Part shown: one piece after another, positions 9,810 to 19,686 of the stretch
How the letters are laid out: every line of letters begins with the position of its first letter
How positions within the stretch are numbered: the first letter of the stretch is position 1
DNA from: CAWDDA01 sp963813345
GTDB taxonomy: Bacteria > Acidobacteriota > Blastocatellia > RBC074
NCBI GenBank assembly: GCA_963813345.1
Contig: CAWEYR010000016.1
Coordinates: forward strand, 1-48,552
Direction: 5' to 3'
Length of the DNA: 48,552 bases
Notes under the pieces: model-generated
Database searches by the model: none
What the model saw: only the letters and a program-made list of their open reading frames with translations
Told to the model about the DNA's origin: nothing
Translations under genes and position numbers: made by a program

Positions 9810-12483
9810 ATGGATATTCCAAAGTCGTATTCTCCCAAAGATATAGAAAATAAATGGTACCCGTTCTGGGAAGAGAACGGATTCTTTTCTCCGGAAGCCA
9901 ACTCGAGCCCCGATGCTCCCGTCTTTTCTGTTGTCATTCCGCCCCCAAATGTGACCGGGTACTTGCACATGGGGCATGCCCTCAACCACACGTTGCAGGA
10001 TGTTCTCGCGCGGTGGCGCAGAATGTCTGGCTACCGGGTCCTCTGGCTTCCCGGCACTGATCACGCGGGGATTGCCACACAGATGGTCGTCGAGCGTCAA
10101 CTGACAAAAGAGGGCGTTCAACGGAAAGAACTTGGCCGCGAGAAGTTCATAGAACGTGTCTGGGAATGGAAGAATCATTCGGGGGGCGCGATTCAAAGAC
10201 AGATGCGAATGCTCGGCGAGTCGGTAGACTGGTCAAGGGAAAGATTCACCCTCGATGAAGGGTTGTCGCGCGCCGTTCGCGAAGTCTTCGTTCGCCTTTA
10301 CAACGAAGGGTTGATATACCGCGGAGAATATCTGATCAACTGGTCGCCCGGCTTGCAGACTGCTGTTTCGGACCTTGAAGTCGAGATGAAACCTGTCAAC
10401 GGCAAGCTCTATCACATCGCCTATCCGGTCAAGGGATCAGAAGAGGTGATGGTCGTAGCCACGACGCGACCGGAAACGATGCTCGGAGATACCGCCGTTG
10501 CAGTGAACCCCGAAGACGATCGCTATCATTCGCTCAAGGGCAAACTGATTACGTTGCCGCTCGTTGGCCGTGAGATTCCGGTCATCGAGGATGCTCTCGT
10601 CGAAAAAGACTTTGGAACTGGAATCGTCAAGGTTACACCGGCTCACGATCCTAACGACTTTCAGATGGGACGCCGTCATGGCCTCGAGTTCATCAGCGTC
10701 ATTGGCAAAGATGCTCGAATGACGGACGCCGTTCCGGAGAAGTATCGCGGGCTGGATCGATACGAAGCGCGAAAACGAATTGTAGAAGATCTCGATGCAG
10801 CCGGTCTGCTCGTCAAGGTCGACGAATATCAGCACAACGTGGGCCACTGTCAACGCAGCGGTTCGGTGATCGAACCTCTGATCTCGACGCAATGGTTCAT
10901 GAAGATGAAGCCTCTCGCTTCACCAGCGCTCGACGCCGCCCTCGATGGCCGTACGCGGTTTGTGCCAGAGAACATGCTCCGCGTTTACTCGAACTGGCTC
11001 GAGAAGATCGAGGACTGGTGCATCTCACGACAACTATGGTGGGGTCATAGAATCCCTGCGTGGTATACGTCAGATGATTTCATCGTCGTGGCACACAGCG
11101 AAGAAGAAGCTCGAGAGCAGCTCAAGGGTGCCGGACGCGATCCACGATCAGAGCTTCGTCAGGACCCGGACGTGCTCGATACCTGGTTCTCCTCCGCGCT
11201 CTGGCCCTTCTCGACACTCGGATGGCCGGATGAGACCGAAGACCTCAAGAAGTACTATCCGACATCGGTCCTGATTACCGGGCCCGACATCATTTTTTTC
11301 TGGGTAGCGAGAATGATGATGATGGGCCTTAAGTTCGCCGGCGATGTTCCATTTCGAACTGTATACATCAACGGTCTCGTTCTGGATCCTGAAGGCCAGA
11401 AGATGTCGAAGACCAAAGGCAACGTCATTGACCCTCTGGTCGTCTTCGATAAGTACGGCACGGATGCGGTTCGGTACGGTCTTACGGCCGCTGCTACGCC
11501 GGGAATGCCGATTTCACTCCAGGAATCGAAGCTCGAAGCCGCCAGGAATTTTGCAAATAAGATTCTGGAATGCGTCGCGATTCGTCCTCTTGAATTGCGG
11601 AGAAGAACTGGATGCTTCGAAAGCGATTCCGTGGGAGACAGAGCTTGCCGAGCCGGAGCTCGCGGATCGCTGGATACTGAGCAGATTCAACCGGGTCGCT
11701 CTTGAAGTTGCTGACGCGCTTGCCGAGTTTCGTCTTCACGAAGCAGCCGCACAGGCCTATCACTTCTTTTGGGACGACTTCTGTGATTGGTATATCGAGC
11801 TGGCCAAGCCTCATGTCACGTCACGCGACCATAGCGATCAGAGCCGCGCGGTCAAACGGCGAATCATTCACATGCTCGAGCGCAGCCTGAGACTGCTCCA
11901 TCCGATAATGCCGTTTATCACTGAAGACCTGTGGCAACGTCTTCCACATACGGGTGAAACCATCTCACTTGCCGCATTTCCTGAAGCCAACGCGGCGGAG
12001 CTCGATGGGCGCGCAGAACGCGAAATGGACTTTCTTATCGAACTTATTACGCGGTTGCGCAACGTCCGGTCGGTATTCAACATTTCTCCTTCGCAAACTA
12101 TTGACGCGCGAATCGCGACCAGTGATGACCTGCTGCAAGCCATCGTCAAGTCAAACTGGGAGCACATCAGAAGACTTGCGAAAGTGAACGAGCTCGAACT
12201 GATTGCGAATCTTTCAACCAAAAAAGGCTATGCTCGCGCAGTTGTTGGGGAGGCATCGATTGAAGTGCCGCTTGAAGGTCTGGTTGACTTCGATAAGGAA
12301 CGCAAGCGATTGGAGACGGAGCTGGCCAAGCTCAAGGGTGAGCAGGAGGGACTCGCCAAAAGGCTCGCGAATCCCGATTTCATCTCGCGGGCGGCACCGG
12401 ACATAGTCGCCACGACACGCTCCAGGCACGAAGAGATGTCCGGGCAGATCAGCCGGCTTTCCGACATCATCGAGGGGTTCTGA
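9810..12483 (+). CDS. valS: Valyl-tRNA synthetase, one frameshift
   Basis: ValS charges tRNA-Val. The first 590 residues contain the class I signature 'PPPNVTGYLHMGHALNHTL', the editing domain with 'TTRPETMLGDTAVAVNPED' and 'GTGIVKVTPAHDPNDF', the catalytic segments 'EDWCISRQLWWGHRIPAW' and 'DVLDTWFSSALWPFSTLGWP', and the second signature 'EGQKMSKTKGNVIDP'. At about 11567, after 'AARNFANKI', one base must be dropped to continue as 'WNASRFVLLN' into the anticodon-binding domain ('LADRWILSRFN', 'PIMPFITEDLWQRLP') and the C-terminal coiled coil ('ERKRLETELAKLKGEQEGLA') that is typical of ValS. The total of about 890 residues is normal. nadC starts four bases after the stop, so the two are very likely co-transcribed. 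Confidence 0.95.
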
Positions 12484-12486
12484 CCA

Positions 12487-13355
12487 ATGTTGTCACCGCT
12501 CGAATTCGATTCAATCTACGATCTGGTGAACGAAGCTCTCGATGAAGATTTAGGTCGAGGTGACATAACCTCGCGCGCAGTGGTTCGCCAGGGTCAAAAG
12601 GCTCGAGGGAGCTTTACCGCGAAACAGGAACTTGTCCTCGCGGGGCTTGAGGTAGCTGATGCTGTTTTCGGGTCCTTTGACTACACGTTTCAAATCGAGT
12701 CGGCGTCGTCAGACGGAGAGCTCTTGCCTGCGGGAAAGGTATTTGCCCGCATCTCAGGTGACGCTCAGGTCTTGCTCAGTGCCGAGCGCGTAGCTCTCAA
12801 CTTCCTTCAGCATCTCTCGGGAATTGCCACACTGACGCGAACGCTTCGTCGATGCGATCTCCGGGACAAAAGCCGTGATCGTAGATACCCGCAAGACGAT
12901 TCCGGGGCTTCGCGCACTTCAGAAATATGCAGTCTCAGTCGGTGGAGGACGAAATCACCGGATGGGGCTTGATGATGGCGTACTGCATAAAAGACAACCA
13001 TCTCGCGCTTGGTGGTGGCGTCCGTGAAGCCTTGAGGCGAGCAAAGGAAAAGTCGGGTCATCTTCACAAGATCGAGGTCGAAGTATCGAGTCTTGACGAG
13101 GTACGCGAAGCGGTAAAAGAGGGCGCCGACATCGTTCTTCTCGACAATATGTCACCCGACAAGGTACGCGAGGCCGCCCTGCTTGTTCGCGAGATCGAGC
13201 CTCAAGGCCGGCAGACCCTCATCGAGGCGTCAGGTGGGATCACTCTCGACAACGTTCGCGCATACGCTGAAGCCGGCGTCGATCTGATTTCGATTGGCGC
13301 CTTGACCCATTCTGCGCCGGCTGCCGATATCAGCTTCAAGATAAAGGCAATTTAG
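12487..13355 (+). CDS. nadC: Nicotinate-nucleotide pyrophosphorylase (carboxylating), frameshifted
   Basis: NadC converts quinolinate and phosphoribosyl pyrophosphate to nicotinate mononucleotide in de novo NAD synthesis. The N-terminal domain begins 'LVNEALDEDLGRGDITSRAV' and has 'LLSAERVALNFLQHLSGIAT'. A shift near 12838 gives 'ERFVDAISGTKAVIVDTRKT' and 'RALQKYAVSVGGGRNHRMGL'. A second near 12990 gives 'IKDNHLALGGG', followed by 'ADIVLLDNMSP' and 'IEASGGITLDNVRAYAEAGV'. The active-site Arg, His and Lys of 'DTRKT', 'GRNHR' and 'KDNH' are all present once the frame is corrected. The enzymes that make quinolinate (NadA, NadB) are not in the window. Confidence 0.93.
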
Positions 13356-13360
13356 AAAAG

Positions 13361-13512
13361 TGCTGAGTGCTAGTGCGGGTGTTGGGTTTGCAGAGCTTCA
13401 GCTTGGGGTTGCATTCGAGAGATCAACAGGGCGCGAATGCAACCCCAAGCTAAAGCTTGAACTCAAACCCCAATACTCAGCACTCAGCACCCAGCACTCA
13501 GCACCCAGCACT
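13361..13512. repeat. Composite nested palindromic repeat (families A and D), copy 1
   Basis: From outside in: TGCTGAGTGC-type words at the left and CAGCACTCAGCACCCAGCAC words at the right (family D); CTTCAGCTTG and CAAGCTAAAGCTTGAACTC (family A); then GGTTGCATTCG and CGAATGCAACC around a short centre with AGATCAACAGG. The same order of parts recurs in the same orientation at 22452-22596 with small differences. It fills the space between nadC and the convergent small gene. Confidence 0.8.
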
Positions 13513-13516
13513 CTCT

Positions 13517-13951
13517 CTACCAACTCGTGATCCTTCGCTCCGGGATTCGTTCGACATCGATGCTCGAAACTTCACCGCCACGGGCACCTGCGGTGTAGAC
13601 AGCGACGACATCGAGACTCAAGGTGCTCTCGATAACGAGAAAGCCCTCGGCTCCGTGGATAAACGTAATTCCAAACTCGTGGGTGATCTGGCGGCAGTTC
13701 ACATTCGAAGCAAAGTCCGGTTTCAGCGAATCTTCGTTAAATTTCGAAGGTTCCAGGCCTGGTACGGCGATCTTCTTGCGTAAGCGTACCTCGCGCCCAT
13801 TCGGGTTGTGAATGTTAACGGCCGTCTGGTAAACGCCCGGTAACACAGAATCACTAGTCGACGAGGTTCCGGGAATATTTGCCAGGCATAGAAACTTGAC
13901 TGCGTACTGGAAGCGATACCTGACCGGTGCCGCTTTCTTTACTCTCGCCAT
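13517..13951 (-). CDS. Conserved hypothetical protein, 144 residues
   Basis: I do not recognise a named domain. The protein has no signal peptide or membrane segment and starts basic ('MARVKKAAPVRYRFQYAVKF'). It contains 'LPGVYQTAVNIHNPNGREVR', 'LRKKIAVPGLEP' and 'GFLVIESTLSLDVVAVYTAG'. This pattern (a strand-rich fold with 'INIHNPN', then 'GF.VIES...LDVVAVYTA') resembles small hypothetical proteins I know from several phyla; no function is established. A clear ribosome-binding site AAAGGAG lies in front of ATG 13951. The gene is intact, and its 3' end abuts the composite repeat. Confidence 0.65.
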   Translation of the reverse strand: MARVKKAAPVRYRFQYAVKFLCLANIPGTSSTSDSVLPGVYQTAVNIHNPNGREVRLRKKIAVPGLEPSKFNEDSLKPDFASNVNCRQITHEFGITFIHGAEGFLVIESTLSLDVVAVYTAGARGGEVSSIDVERIPERRITSW

Positions 13952-14012
13952 GACACACTCCTTTCATAGCAGAATGTCAGCGAGTATAGCGGAGGTTTTG
14001 GTTGTTGTTAAA

Positions 14013-14538
14013 TCACGTTCTATCGCTGAGGATCGATAGATAGGCTTTCCAGGGACCAACCGCGGTCGAGTATTGCTTTGCCATTGTGCGGGCAATCTGG
14101 CCAACGTGATCCAGATCGTGCGCGACCCAGGTTGCCAGCAGCTCGCTCAAAGTCACGCTACCGAGCGAAGGGTGCTGCCCCTTACTCTCCAATTCGGACG
14201 AGCTCAATTTCCACTCTCGAAGCGTTTCCAGATTCAGCGCTCGCAGGGTCTCAAATTCTGAGAGCAGCTCATCAATGCTCTTGCCCTCGCTTTCCTGGAA
14301 CTGTGCCAACCGGTCAAAAGGATCGAAAGGTCGAGGACTCACCGTGTTCGCGAATAATTCGAGCTCTCGGTATCCAATCGGCGCGCTCGCCGTGTACCAG
14401 ATGCCCGATGACTACATACGGACTCCACGTCTCGGCCCCCTCATTGTTTTCAATCCATCCTGTCGGGAGGCCTTGCAACAATGCTCTTAGTGTTGAAGGC
14501 GTCTTTGAGAGAACCGCTACTGCTTCCGTCGAGAACAA
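14013..14538 (-). CDS. DinB-superfamily protein, frameshifted
   Basis: Two frames join near 14325 into one DinB_2-like four-helix protein of about 175 residues. It has 'STEAVAVLSKTPSTLRALLQ', 'WSPYVVIGHLVHGERADWIP' and, in the last third, 'ELLATWVAHDLDHVGQIART'. His in 'GHLVHGE' and the two His of 'HDLDH' are the expected metal ligands. The superfamily includes metal-dependent thiol transferases and many proteins of unknown substrate. The start is taken at TTG 14538. An ATG slightly upstream is in another frame, so the exact N-terminus is unsure. The gene lies 21 bases after the stop of the YHS/lipoprotein-sorting-like gene on the same strand and probably belongs to that unit. Confidence 0.72.
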
Positions 14539-14559
14539 ATTCCATGTAACCTCGCGCGA

Positions 14560-15711
14560 TCACTGCGATGCAAAAAGGGCCTGATCAATCATGCCGTTTA
14601 CGACCACCGAGTTGATTGTATATGACTTTGACGGGTCCGTCTTACCCTTGAAAGTGCCTCTCCAAACAAAAGGCAACCAGAGCCCTTCGACCTTGCGAAA
14701 ATCAGTGAATGTGCGCGTAACCTCGCCGATCTCTCCATTATTCGAATTGCGACCGAGATATGTAAGCGTCAGCAGGCGTCCAGTCGAGGGATCGATCCCA
14801 GCACGAGCACGCACGCGACCAAAACCGACAGCCACTTCCTCGACCGAAAAATCCCCGGCTTTGACAAATCCACGAGAAACAGCCTTGAAATCGGGCCGTT
14901 TGCGGGCCCGCAGTATCTCTATCGGATGGAGGGTGATGGTTCTCTCAAAATCTAGACTCTGGATTTCACGCATTGGACGAACACTACGTTGTTCCTGGCC
15001 CTGAAAAACTGAGAAGGCCTGTCCTGCCACCTGCACAGTGGCGTTTGTTCCATATGACGACTCCTGCTCCACACGCATTCGATCCGGAAAAACACGTGTA
15101 AACACAGTCTTGAATGAGCTCTCACCACCCTGCGCATTCACCGAAACTGAAGTCGCTGTCTCCTGATAACTCTCGAGACTGTCGAGCCTTGATGCACCTC
15201 CGACTGCCTCGACGGCCTTCTCAATCAGCGCGGCAGCCTTCTTCAAAGCTTCCGCTGAGCCGTTGATCTCTTCAAGTGCGGGTTCAAGATACTTTTCGGG
15301 TGCAACAATAAACAGGCTTTGACATTCCTCTGAACCAAACAGATATATCCGACCTTTGTAACAACGTACGAATCGGGATCGCTGCCAACCTGCGGACCCA
15401 TTCGCGCGCAGGATCCATCGAGCTGGATTTCGTACCTTGCGGGATCAGTGGCGAACTGCGCCCTGCTCATCTCGGACGCAAACAGGTACTTGTATTGTCC
15501 CTTGACCAGCGAAATCGCAACCTTCCCCGGGCACTTCCTTGCCCTCGATCAACATCACGGGATCAAGCCCGGCAAGCGGTATCTGAGACTCGGGTATTTG
15601 GGCCTTGACAAGCGGCGCAGTCGATCCGATTGCAACTGCGCAACGAAAACACTACGCTCGAAATGCCGGCGAAATAAAGCGCTGCAAGAACAAGTTAATC
15701 CTTTTCATCAT
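14560..15711 (-). CDS. Secreted protein with YHS-like domain followed by outer-membrane lipoprotein-sorting-like domain, frameshifted
   Basis: The start ATG 15711 has GAGG just upstream. The N-terminus is a signal peptide ('MMKRINLFL', then a hydrophobic stretch) disrupted by a compensating indel pair near 15640-15690. Next comes a YHS-like domain: 'GLDPVMLIEGKEVPGKVAIS' and 'YKYLFASEMSRAQFATDPAR', followed by 'YEIQLDGSCARMG' and 'IYLFGSEECQSLF'. YHS domains are small, metal-associated modules. The last 230 residues ('EAVGGASRLDSLESYQETAT', 'FTDFRKVEGLWLPFVWRGTF') resemble the LolA-like fold of outer-membrane lipoprotein-sorting-type proteins, which bind lipid or hydrophobic ligands. Frame changes lie near 15527 and 15360. 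It is 42 bases downstream of the permease gene on the same strand, so a link to the permease is plausible. Confidence 0.65.
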
Positions 15712-15753
15712 CACATCCTCCTGGCCCCGAGAAGAGGCCTGCTCCCAAGTGCG

Positions 15754-18413
15754 CTATTCACTGCGTAGCGCCTTTAGCGGATCGATCGAAGTCACTCTGC
15801 GTACCGGGACGAGACACGCTACTGCCGCAACTGCCGCAAGCGCCACAGCAACTGAAAGAAATGTAATCGGGTCGGTCGGTTCAACATCAAAGAGAAGCGT
15901 TGACATCAGCTTGCTCAATAACAGCGCAGAGATTGAGCCGAGCACCAGACCTGCGATCACCAGGGGTAGTCCGCGCCGCACCTCCATCCAGATAAGCTTT
16001 CCTCGCGTCGCTCCAAGGGCCATTCGAATTCCGACCTCGTGAGTCCGTTCGGTGACCGAGAGAGCCATCACTCCTGCAATCCCGGCACAAGTGATCACAA
16101 GCGCGAGCATCGCAAAGAGTCCCGAGCAGAATAGTCATCAGGCGAGGAGACGAAAGCGATTCGTTGCGAACGTCCTCAAGCGTTCGCACGTGGTCGATTG
16201 CTGTATCGGGATCCAGCGAGTAGACAGCACTTCGCGTTTCACGAACTATGTTTGTCGGCGCAACGGTCGTCCGCAACAGAAGGTATTGCGATCCCAAAAC
16301 CCTGCTCGAGGGGCCGGTAAAACTCATCAGTCGACTCGCTGGAGAGTCCGTAATGTTTCGCGTCCCCGACGATTCCCACGATCGTGACCCACGTCCGGCC
16401 ACTGTCGAAGCTCACCCGCCTTCCAATCGGGTCTTCGTCTGCCCAACGATGCGGGCCATCGACTGATTGATAACTGCGACGGAGGGCGTCTCGATTCCAT
16501 CGGTTCGGTCAAAGACGCGTCCCTTGATCAGCGGAAGCCGGATGGTCTCGAAATAGTCCTGACTGACAATTCGAAAGTCAGCTCGAGGCCGCGTCTGACC
16601 CTGTTCATGTGCGACCCTCGATCTCAAACTCTCGACTGAAAGGTCCGCTGGAGATTCCCAGCGGGTTAAGCGGATAGTTTGAAGCCATCGAAGCCGTAAG
16701 GACCCCGGGCTGACCCTTCATCTTTTCGAGGACTCTCATCGAGAACTTGTGATATTGCTCAGGCGTCGTATACCTCGACCAGTTTGGACTGAGCCGCATT
16801 ACAAGAACCTTCTCCGGATCAAATCCAGGACTGACGCTCTGCAGCTTGAGCAGGCTCCGCACCATCAACCCCGCTCCAACCAGCAACAGAAACGAGACCG
16901 CCACCTGGGCAGTGACAAGTGCTCCACGGGCGCGCCGGCTTCCTCCCGCAGTGGTTGTCGAGATCCTGTTTCTTTGAGTGATGTTACAAGGTCCGACCTC
17001 GAAGCAATCGCAGGCATGAGACCGAATGCAATCCCGGTTCCGACTGAAACCAGAAATGTGAAGAGAAGAACCGAGCTATCGAGACTGTATCTCAGCGGCT
17101 CGTGGAGTGAATCTTGCCGCGAATTCCGAAAGCAGATTCAAAGTGATTGACGCCAGCAAGAGACCGAGAGCGCCCCCCAGGAGTGCCAGCAGCAGGCTCT
17201 CTGTCAGCATCTGCCGAACAAGTCGTCCACGACTTGCTCCAAGCGCGGCACGGACAGTCATCTCACGCTCGCGGCGCATAATGCGCGAAAGCATGAGGTT
17301 CGCCACATTCGCACAAACAGCCAGTAACACCAGACCCGCAGTGCCGAGAAGAATCAGAAACGTTCTCTTCGCATTCTGAGTGAGTACGTCATAGAGAGTA
17401 GTCAGACCCACAGCGTAACCGCGTTCCGCAGAATAGGATTCCGGATAAGCCTGGCGCAGTCGATCAGCCACGGCGCCCAGATCGGCCTTTGCGAGTTCGA
17501 GTGGAACATCCTGTCTAAGCTTTCCAAACACGGTCATCATTCGGGCATTGCGATTCTCTCGAAACTGCTCTGATGATCGCGTCGGACAAGCCGATGTTGG
17601 CATGTAGACGTCATTCTCATTGGGAAACTGAGGAAAGGACGGCAGGACTCCAACAACCGTGTGCGGCCGATTGTTCATTGCAAAGACGCGGCCGACGATG
17701 CCTCGATCGCCACGATGACTGCGCTGCCAGTAATCGTAGCTCAGTATTAGAACCGCCTCTGCGCCGTGCTCTTCATCGCCTGGAACAAAGGTTCGTCCGA
17801 TCAGGGGCTGCACACCAAGCATCTCAAAGAAGTTGTGTGAGACAACGCCTGTCTGTATCAGTTCCGGTTCCGCTCCTCCAAGCAGTGTGAATGTCATCGA
17901 GTGATGCTCGACCATTCCTTCAATTGTCTGGTTCTGCTCGCGGTAGTCAGCGATCTCTTTGACCGAAAACGGGACATTCTCAAGACCCGCGATCGGCGCC
18001 CTTTGCTTGAGGACGATCATCCGGTCGCCATCCTTGAATGGAAGGGGACGAATCAGGACTCCATAGATGACGCTGAAGATTGCAGTATTGACGCCGATTC
18101 CGAGAGCGAGAGTCAGAAGCGCAACAAGCGTAAACCCCGGATCCTTTCGAAGAATACGCACTGCATACCGCATATCCTGCCAGAAGCTTTCGATCCACCG
18201 CGGACGGTTCGCATCACGGCATTCTTCTTTGAACTGTTCGACTCCACCAAAGCTGATCAACGCACTCCTGCGTGCGTCGCTTTCGCTCATTCCGCGGCGG
18301 AGATTCTTTTCGGTCTCGCATTCGATATGAAAGCGGATTTCCCGATCCATTTCGGTTTCGGCGCGGCCTGACGGCACGATGGCGCGCATGAGTTTCTGCA
18401 ATCGTCGCAACAT
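15754..18413 (-). CDS. MacB/FtsX-like ABC permease of the acidobacterial orphan permease type, frameshifted
   Basis: The N-terminus carries the short cytoplasmic segment with 'EMDREIRFHIECETEKNLRR' and 'DARRSALISFGG' that marks this family (TIGR03434-like), then 'VRILRKDPGFTLVALLTLAL', a periplasmic MacB core domain, and an FtsX-like membrane domain ('LGTAGLVLLAVCANVANLML', 'VRAALGASRGRLVRQMLTES'). After frame changes near 17090, 16940, 16620, 16440 and 16250-16110 the second half repeats the architecture ('VAVSFLLLVGAGLMVRSLLK') and ends 'ALGATRGKLIWMEVRRGLPL'. There is no ATPase domain and no ABC ATPase gene nearby, which is the 'orphan' feature. It sits 18 bases after padR, the usual partner. 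Substrate unknown; drug or peptide/lipid handling is inferred from MacB relatives only. Confidence 0.85.
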
Positions 18414-18431
18414 CCGGCTCTCTCCCCTTTG

Positions 18432-18761
18432 CTAGCTCGTCTCGAGAATGACGTCGATCGCGGCCGAGAGGCGTTCCCAATTGGCTCTTTCCTCAGCCAA
18501 CTGCTTTCGCCCTGAACGGGTGAGCGTGTAATACTTTGCCTGGCGGTTGTTCTCGGAGTTCCCCCATTTAGAGTCTATCCAGCCCTGGCCTTCAAGGCGA
18601 TAAAGGGCGGGATAGAGTGAGCCCTGATTGACACTGAGGACACCTGCAGATGTCTGTTGAATGCGCTGCGAGATTCCCCAGCCGTGCATCGGCTCGAGGG
18701 CAATAGTCTTGAGGATCAGCATGTCGAGCGTTCCCTGCAAAAGATCTGATTTCGACTTCAC
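18432..18761 (-). CDS. PadR-family transcriptional regulator
   Basis: The protein of about 109 residues begins 'MKSKSDLLQGTLDMLILKTI' if started at GTG 18761, which has AGGAGG directly upstream. A longer frame to 18794 would bypass that site. The winged helix shows 'MHGWGISQRIQQTS', 'GSLYPALYRLEGQGWIDSKW' and the basic wing 'NNRQAKYYTLTRSGRKQL', followed by a short dimerisation helix. PadR regulators usually repress a nearby transporter and their own gene. It is upstream of, and nearly abuts, the orphan permease on the same strand, the standard arrangement in Acidobacteria. Palindromes in its leader (18774-18813) could be its operator. Confidence 0.93.
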   Translation of the reverse strand: MKSKSDLLQGTLDMLILKTIALEPMHGWGISQRIQQTSAGVLSVNQGSLYPALYRLEGQGWIDSKWGNSENNRQAKYYTLTRSGRKQLAEERANWERLSAAIDVILETS

Positions 18762-18773
18762 GTGTGCTCCTCC

Positions 18774-18813
18774 TAGATAATCTACAAGAGTCAATTACAC
18801 GAGCTTCCTGTAG
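18774..18813. promoter_or_regulatory. Possible PadR operator/promoter region between padR and birA
   Basis: TAGATAATCTA (18774-18784) is a perfect 11-base palindrome. CTACAAG (18782-18788) and CCTGTAG (18807-18813) form a second inverted pair with one mismatch. On the minus strand TTGACA is followed after 16 bases by TGTAAT, a possible promoter for padR. The palindromes overlap the space between that promoter and the padR start, as expected for autoregulation. This is inference from position and symmetry only. Confidence 0.35.
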
Positions 18814-18835
18814 AATGTCAAGGAGAAAGCCAGGT

Positions 18836-19577
18836 ATGCAGTTCCAGATTCACCATTTCGAAACTGTGGGCTCGACAAACGACGTCCTCAAGGCGATGAC
18901 GGAAGCGCCGGAGTTCACCGTAGTTGTCGCTGACGAGCAGACGGCAGGACGCGGACGTCGCAGCCGTTCCTGGCACTCAGCCGCTGGTGACGGGCTCTAC
19001 CTTTCATTGCTTCTCTGTCCTCAGAATGAAAAACACACTCTCTCGCTCCTGAGCCTCGCAACAGCGATTTCGGTTGCAGAGACAATCCGCGAGATTCCGG
19101 TCAGGGGGGTCGATATCAAGTGGCCGAATGATGTCCTCATTCATGAACGCAAGGTGGCTGGAATCCTGATCGAGGGATCGAGTGCGGGGACGCAGGCATC
19201 GCGTGTGATTGTGGGCATTGGAGTCAATCTCAACGCCAAGGCGTTTCCCGCAGAACTCGAGGAGACCGCAACCTCGCTCTTTCTTGAATCGGGCAGGTTG
19301 ATGGACGCCGTGCAGTTTCGCGACCATCTCCTTGGGCGGCTGGGCGAATGGTACGCGATCTGGAGCACCGGAGAGAACGCTTCGATCATTCGCACCTGGG
19401 AGTCGCTCTCTTCGTACTCGCATGGCACGGATGGTAAGAGTGACGACGGATGATGGCGAGATCACGGGAGAGACCTGCGGCCTCGCAGGGAACGGAGCAC
19501 TTATTGTGCGAACAATTGCTGGCGAGGAGCGCAGAATCATAGCCGGCGAAGTCAGCCGGCTGAGAGCGACCACGTAG
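18836..19577 (+). CDS. birA: Biotin--[acetyl-CoA-carboxylase] ligase, one frameshift
   Basis: The enzyme activates biotin with ATP and attaches it to biotin carboxyl carrier protein. Motifs are 'FETVGSTNDVLKAM', the nucleotide loop 'QTAGRGRRSRSWHS', 'LYLSLLL', the catalytic 'IKWPNDVLIHERKVAGILIE' and 'VIVGIGVNLNAKAFP'. There is no N-terminal DNA-binding domain, so it is the monofunctional type and should not be a repressor. After 'WESLSSYSHG' (about 19425) a one-base shift leads to the SH3-like C-terminal domain ('MVRVTTDDGEITGETCGLAG') ending at 19577. I chose ATG 18836 because AAGGAG precedes it by about ten bases. coaX follows after a repeat, as in many genomes where birA and coaX are neighbours. 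Confidence 0.93.
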
Positions 19578-19666
19578 GCGCCTGGGAGCGCCGGTCTCCA
19601 GACTGGCATGGCCACAACGTGCACCTCGCCAGGCGCACGCTCACAGCGTGGCTCCAGACGGCGCAC
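19578..19666. repeat. Family C repeat between birA and coaX
   Basis: GCGCCTGGGAGCGCCGGTCT, then CCAGACTGGC, is answered by GCCAGGCGCACGCTCACAGC and GTGGCTCCAGACGGCGC. The words CTGGGAGCGCCGGTCTC recur exactly at 43958-43974, and GGCTCCAGAC at 8790. Confidence 0.65.
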
Positions 19667-19686
19667 TACATGCTAAGATGCGGGAC

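Noticed and set aside
11560..11580. Programmed ribosomal frameshift in valS
   Set aside because: No slippery heptamer with a downstream structure is visible, and many other genes show the same kind of break, so an indel error is simpler.
13469..13512. CAGCACTCAGCACCC tandem words as a simple microsatellite or CRISPR-like array
   Set aside because: The units are too short and abut without spacers, and the same block recurs as the outer arm of a larger element at 22.5 kb.
15605..16042. Plus-strand open frame of 145 codons over the permease gene
   Set aside because: It is the opposite-strand shadow of the FtsX-like domain and the YHS gene, which have clear family motifs.
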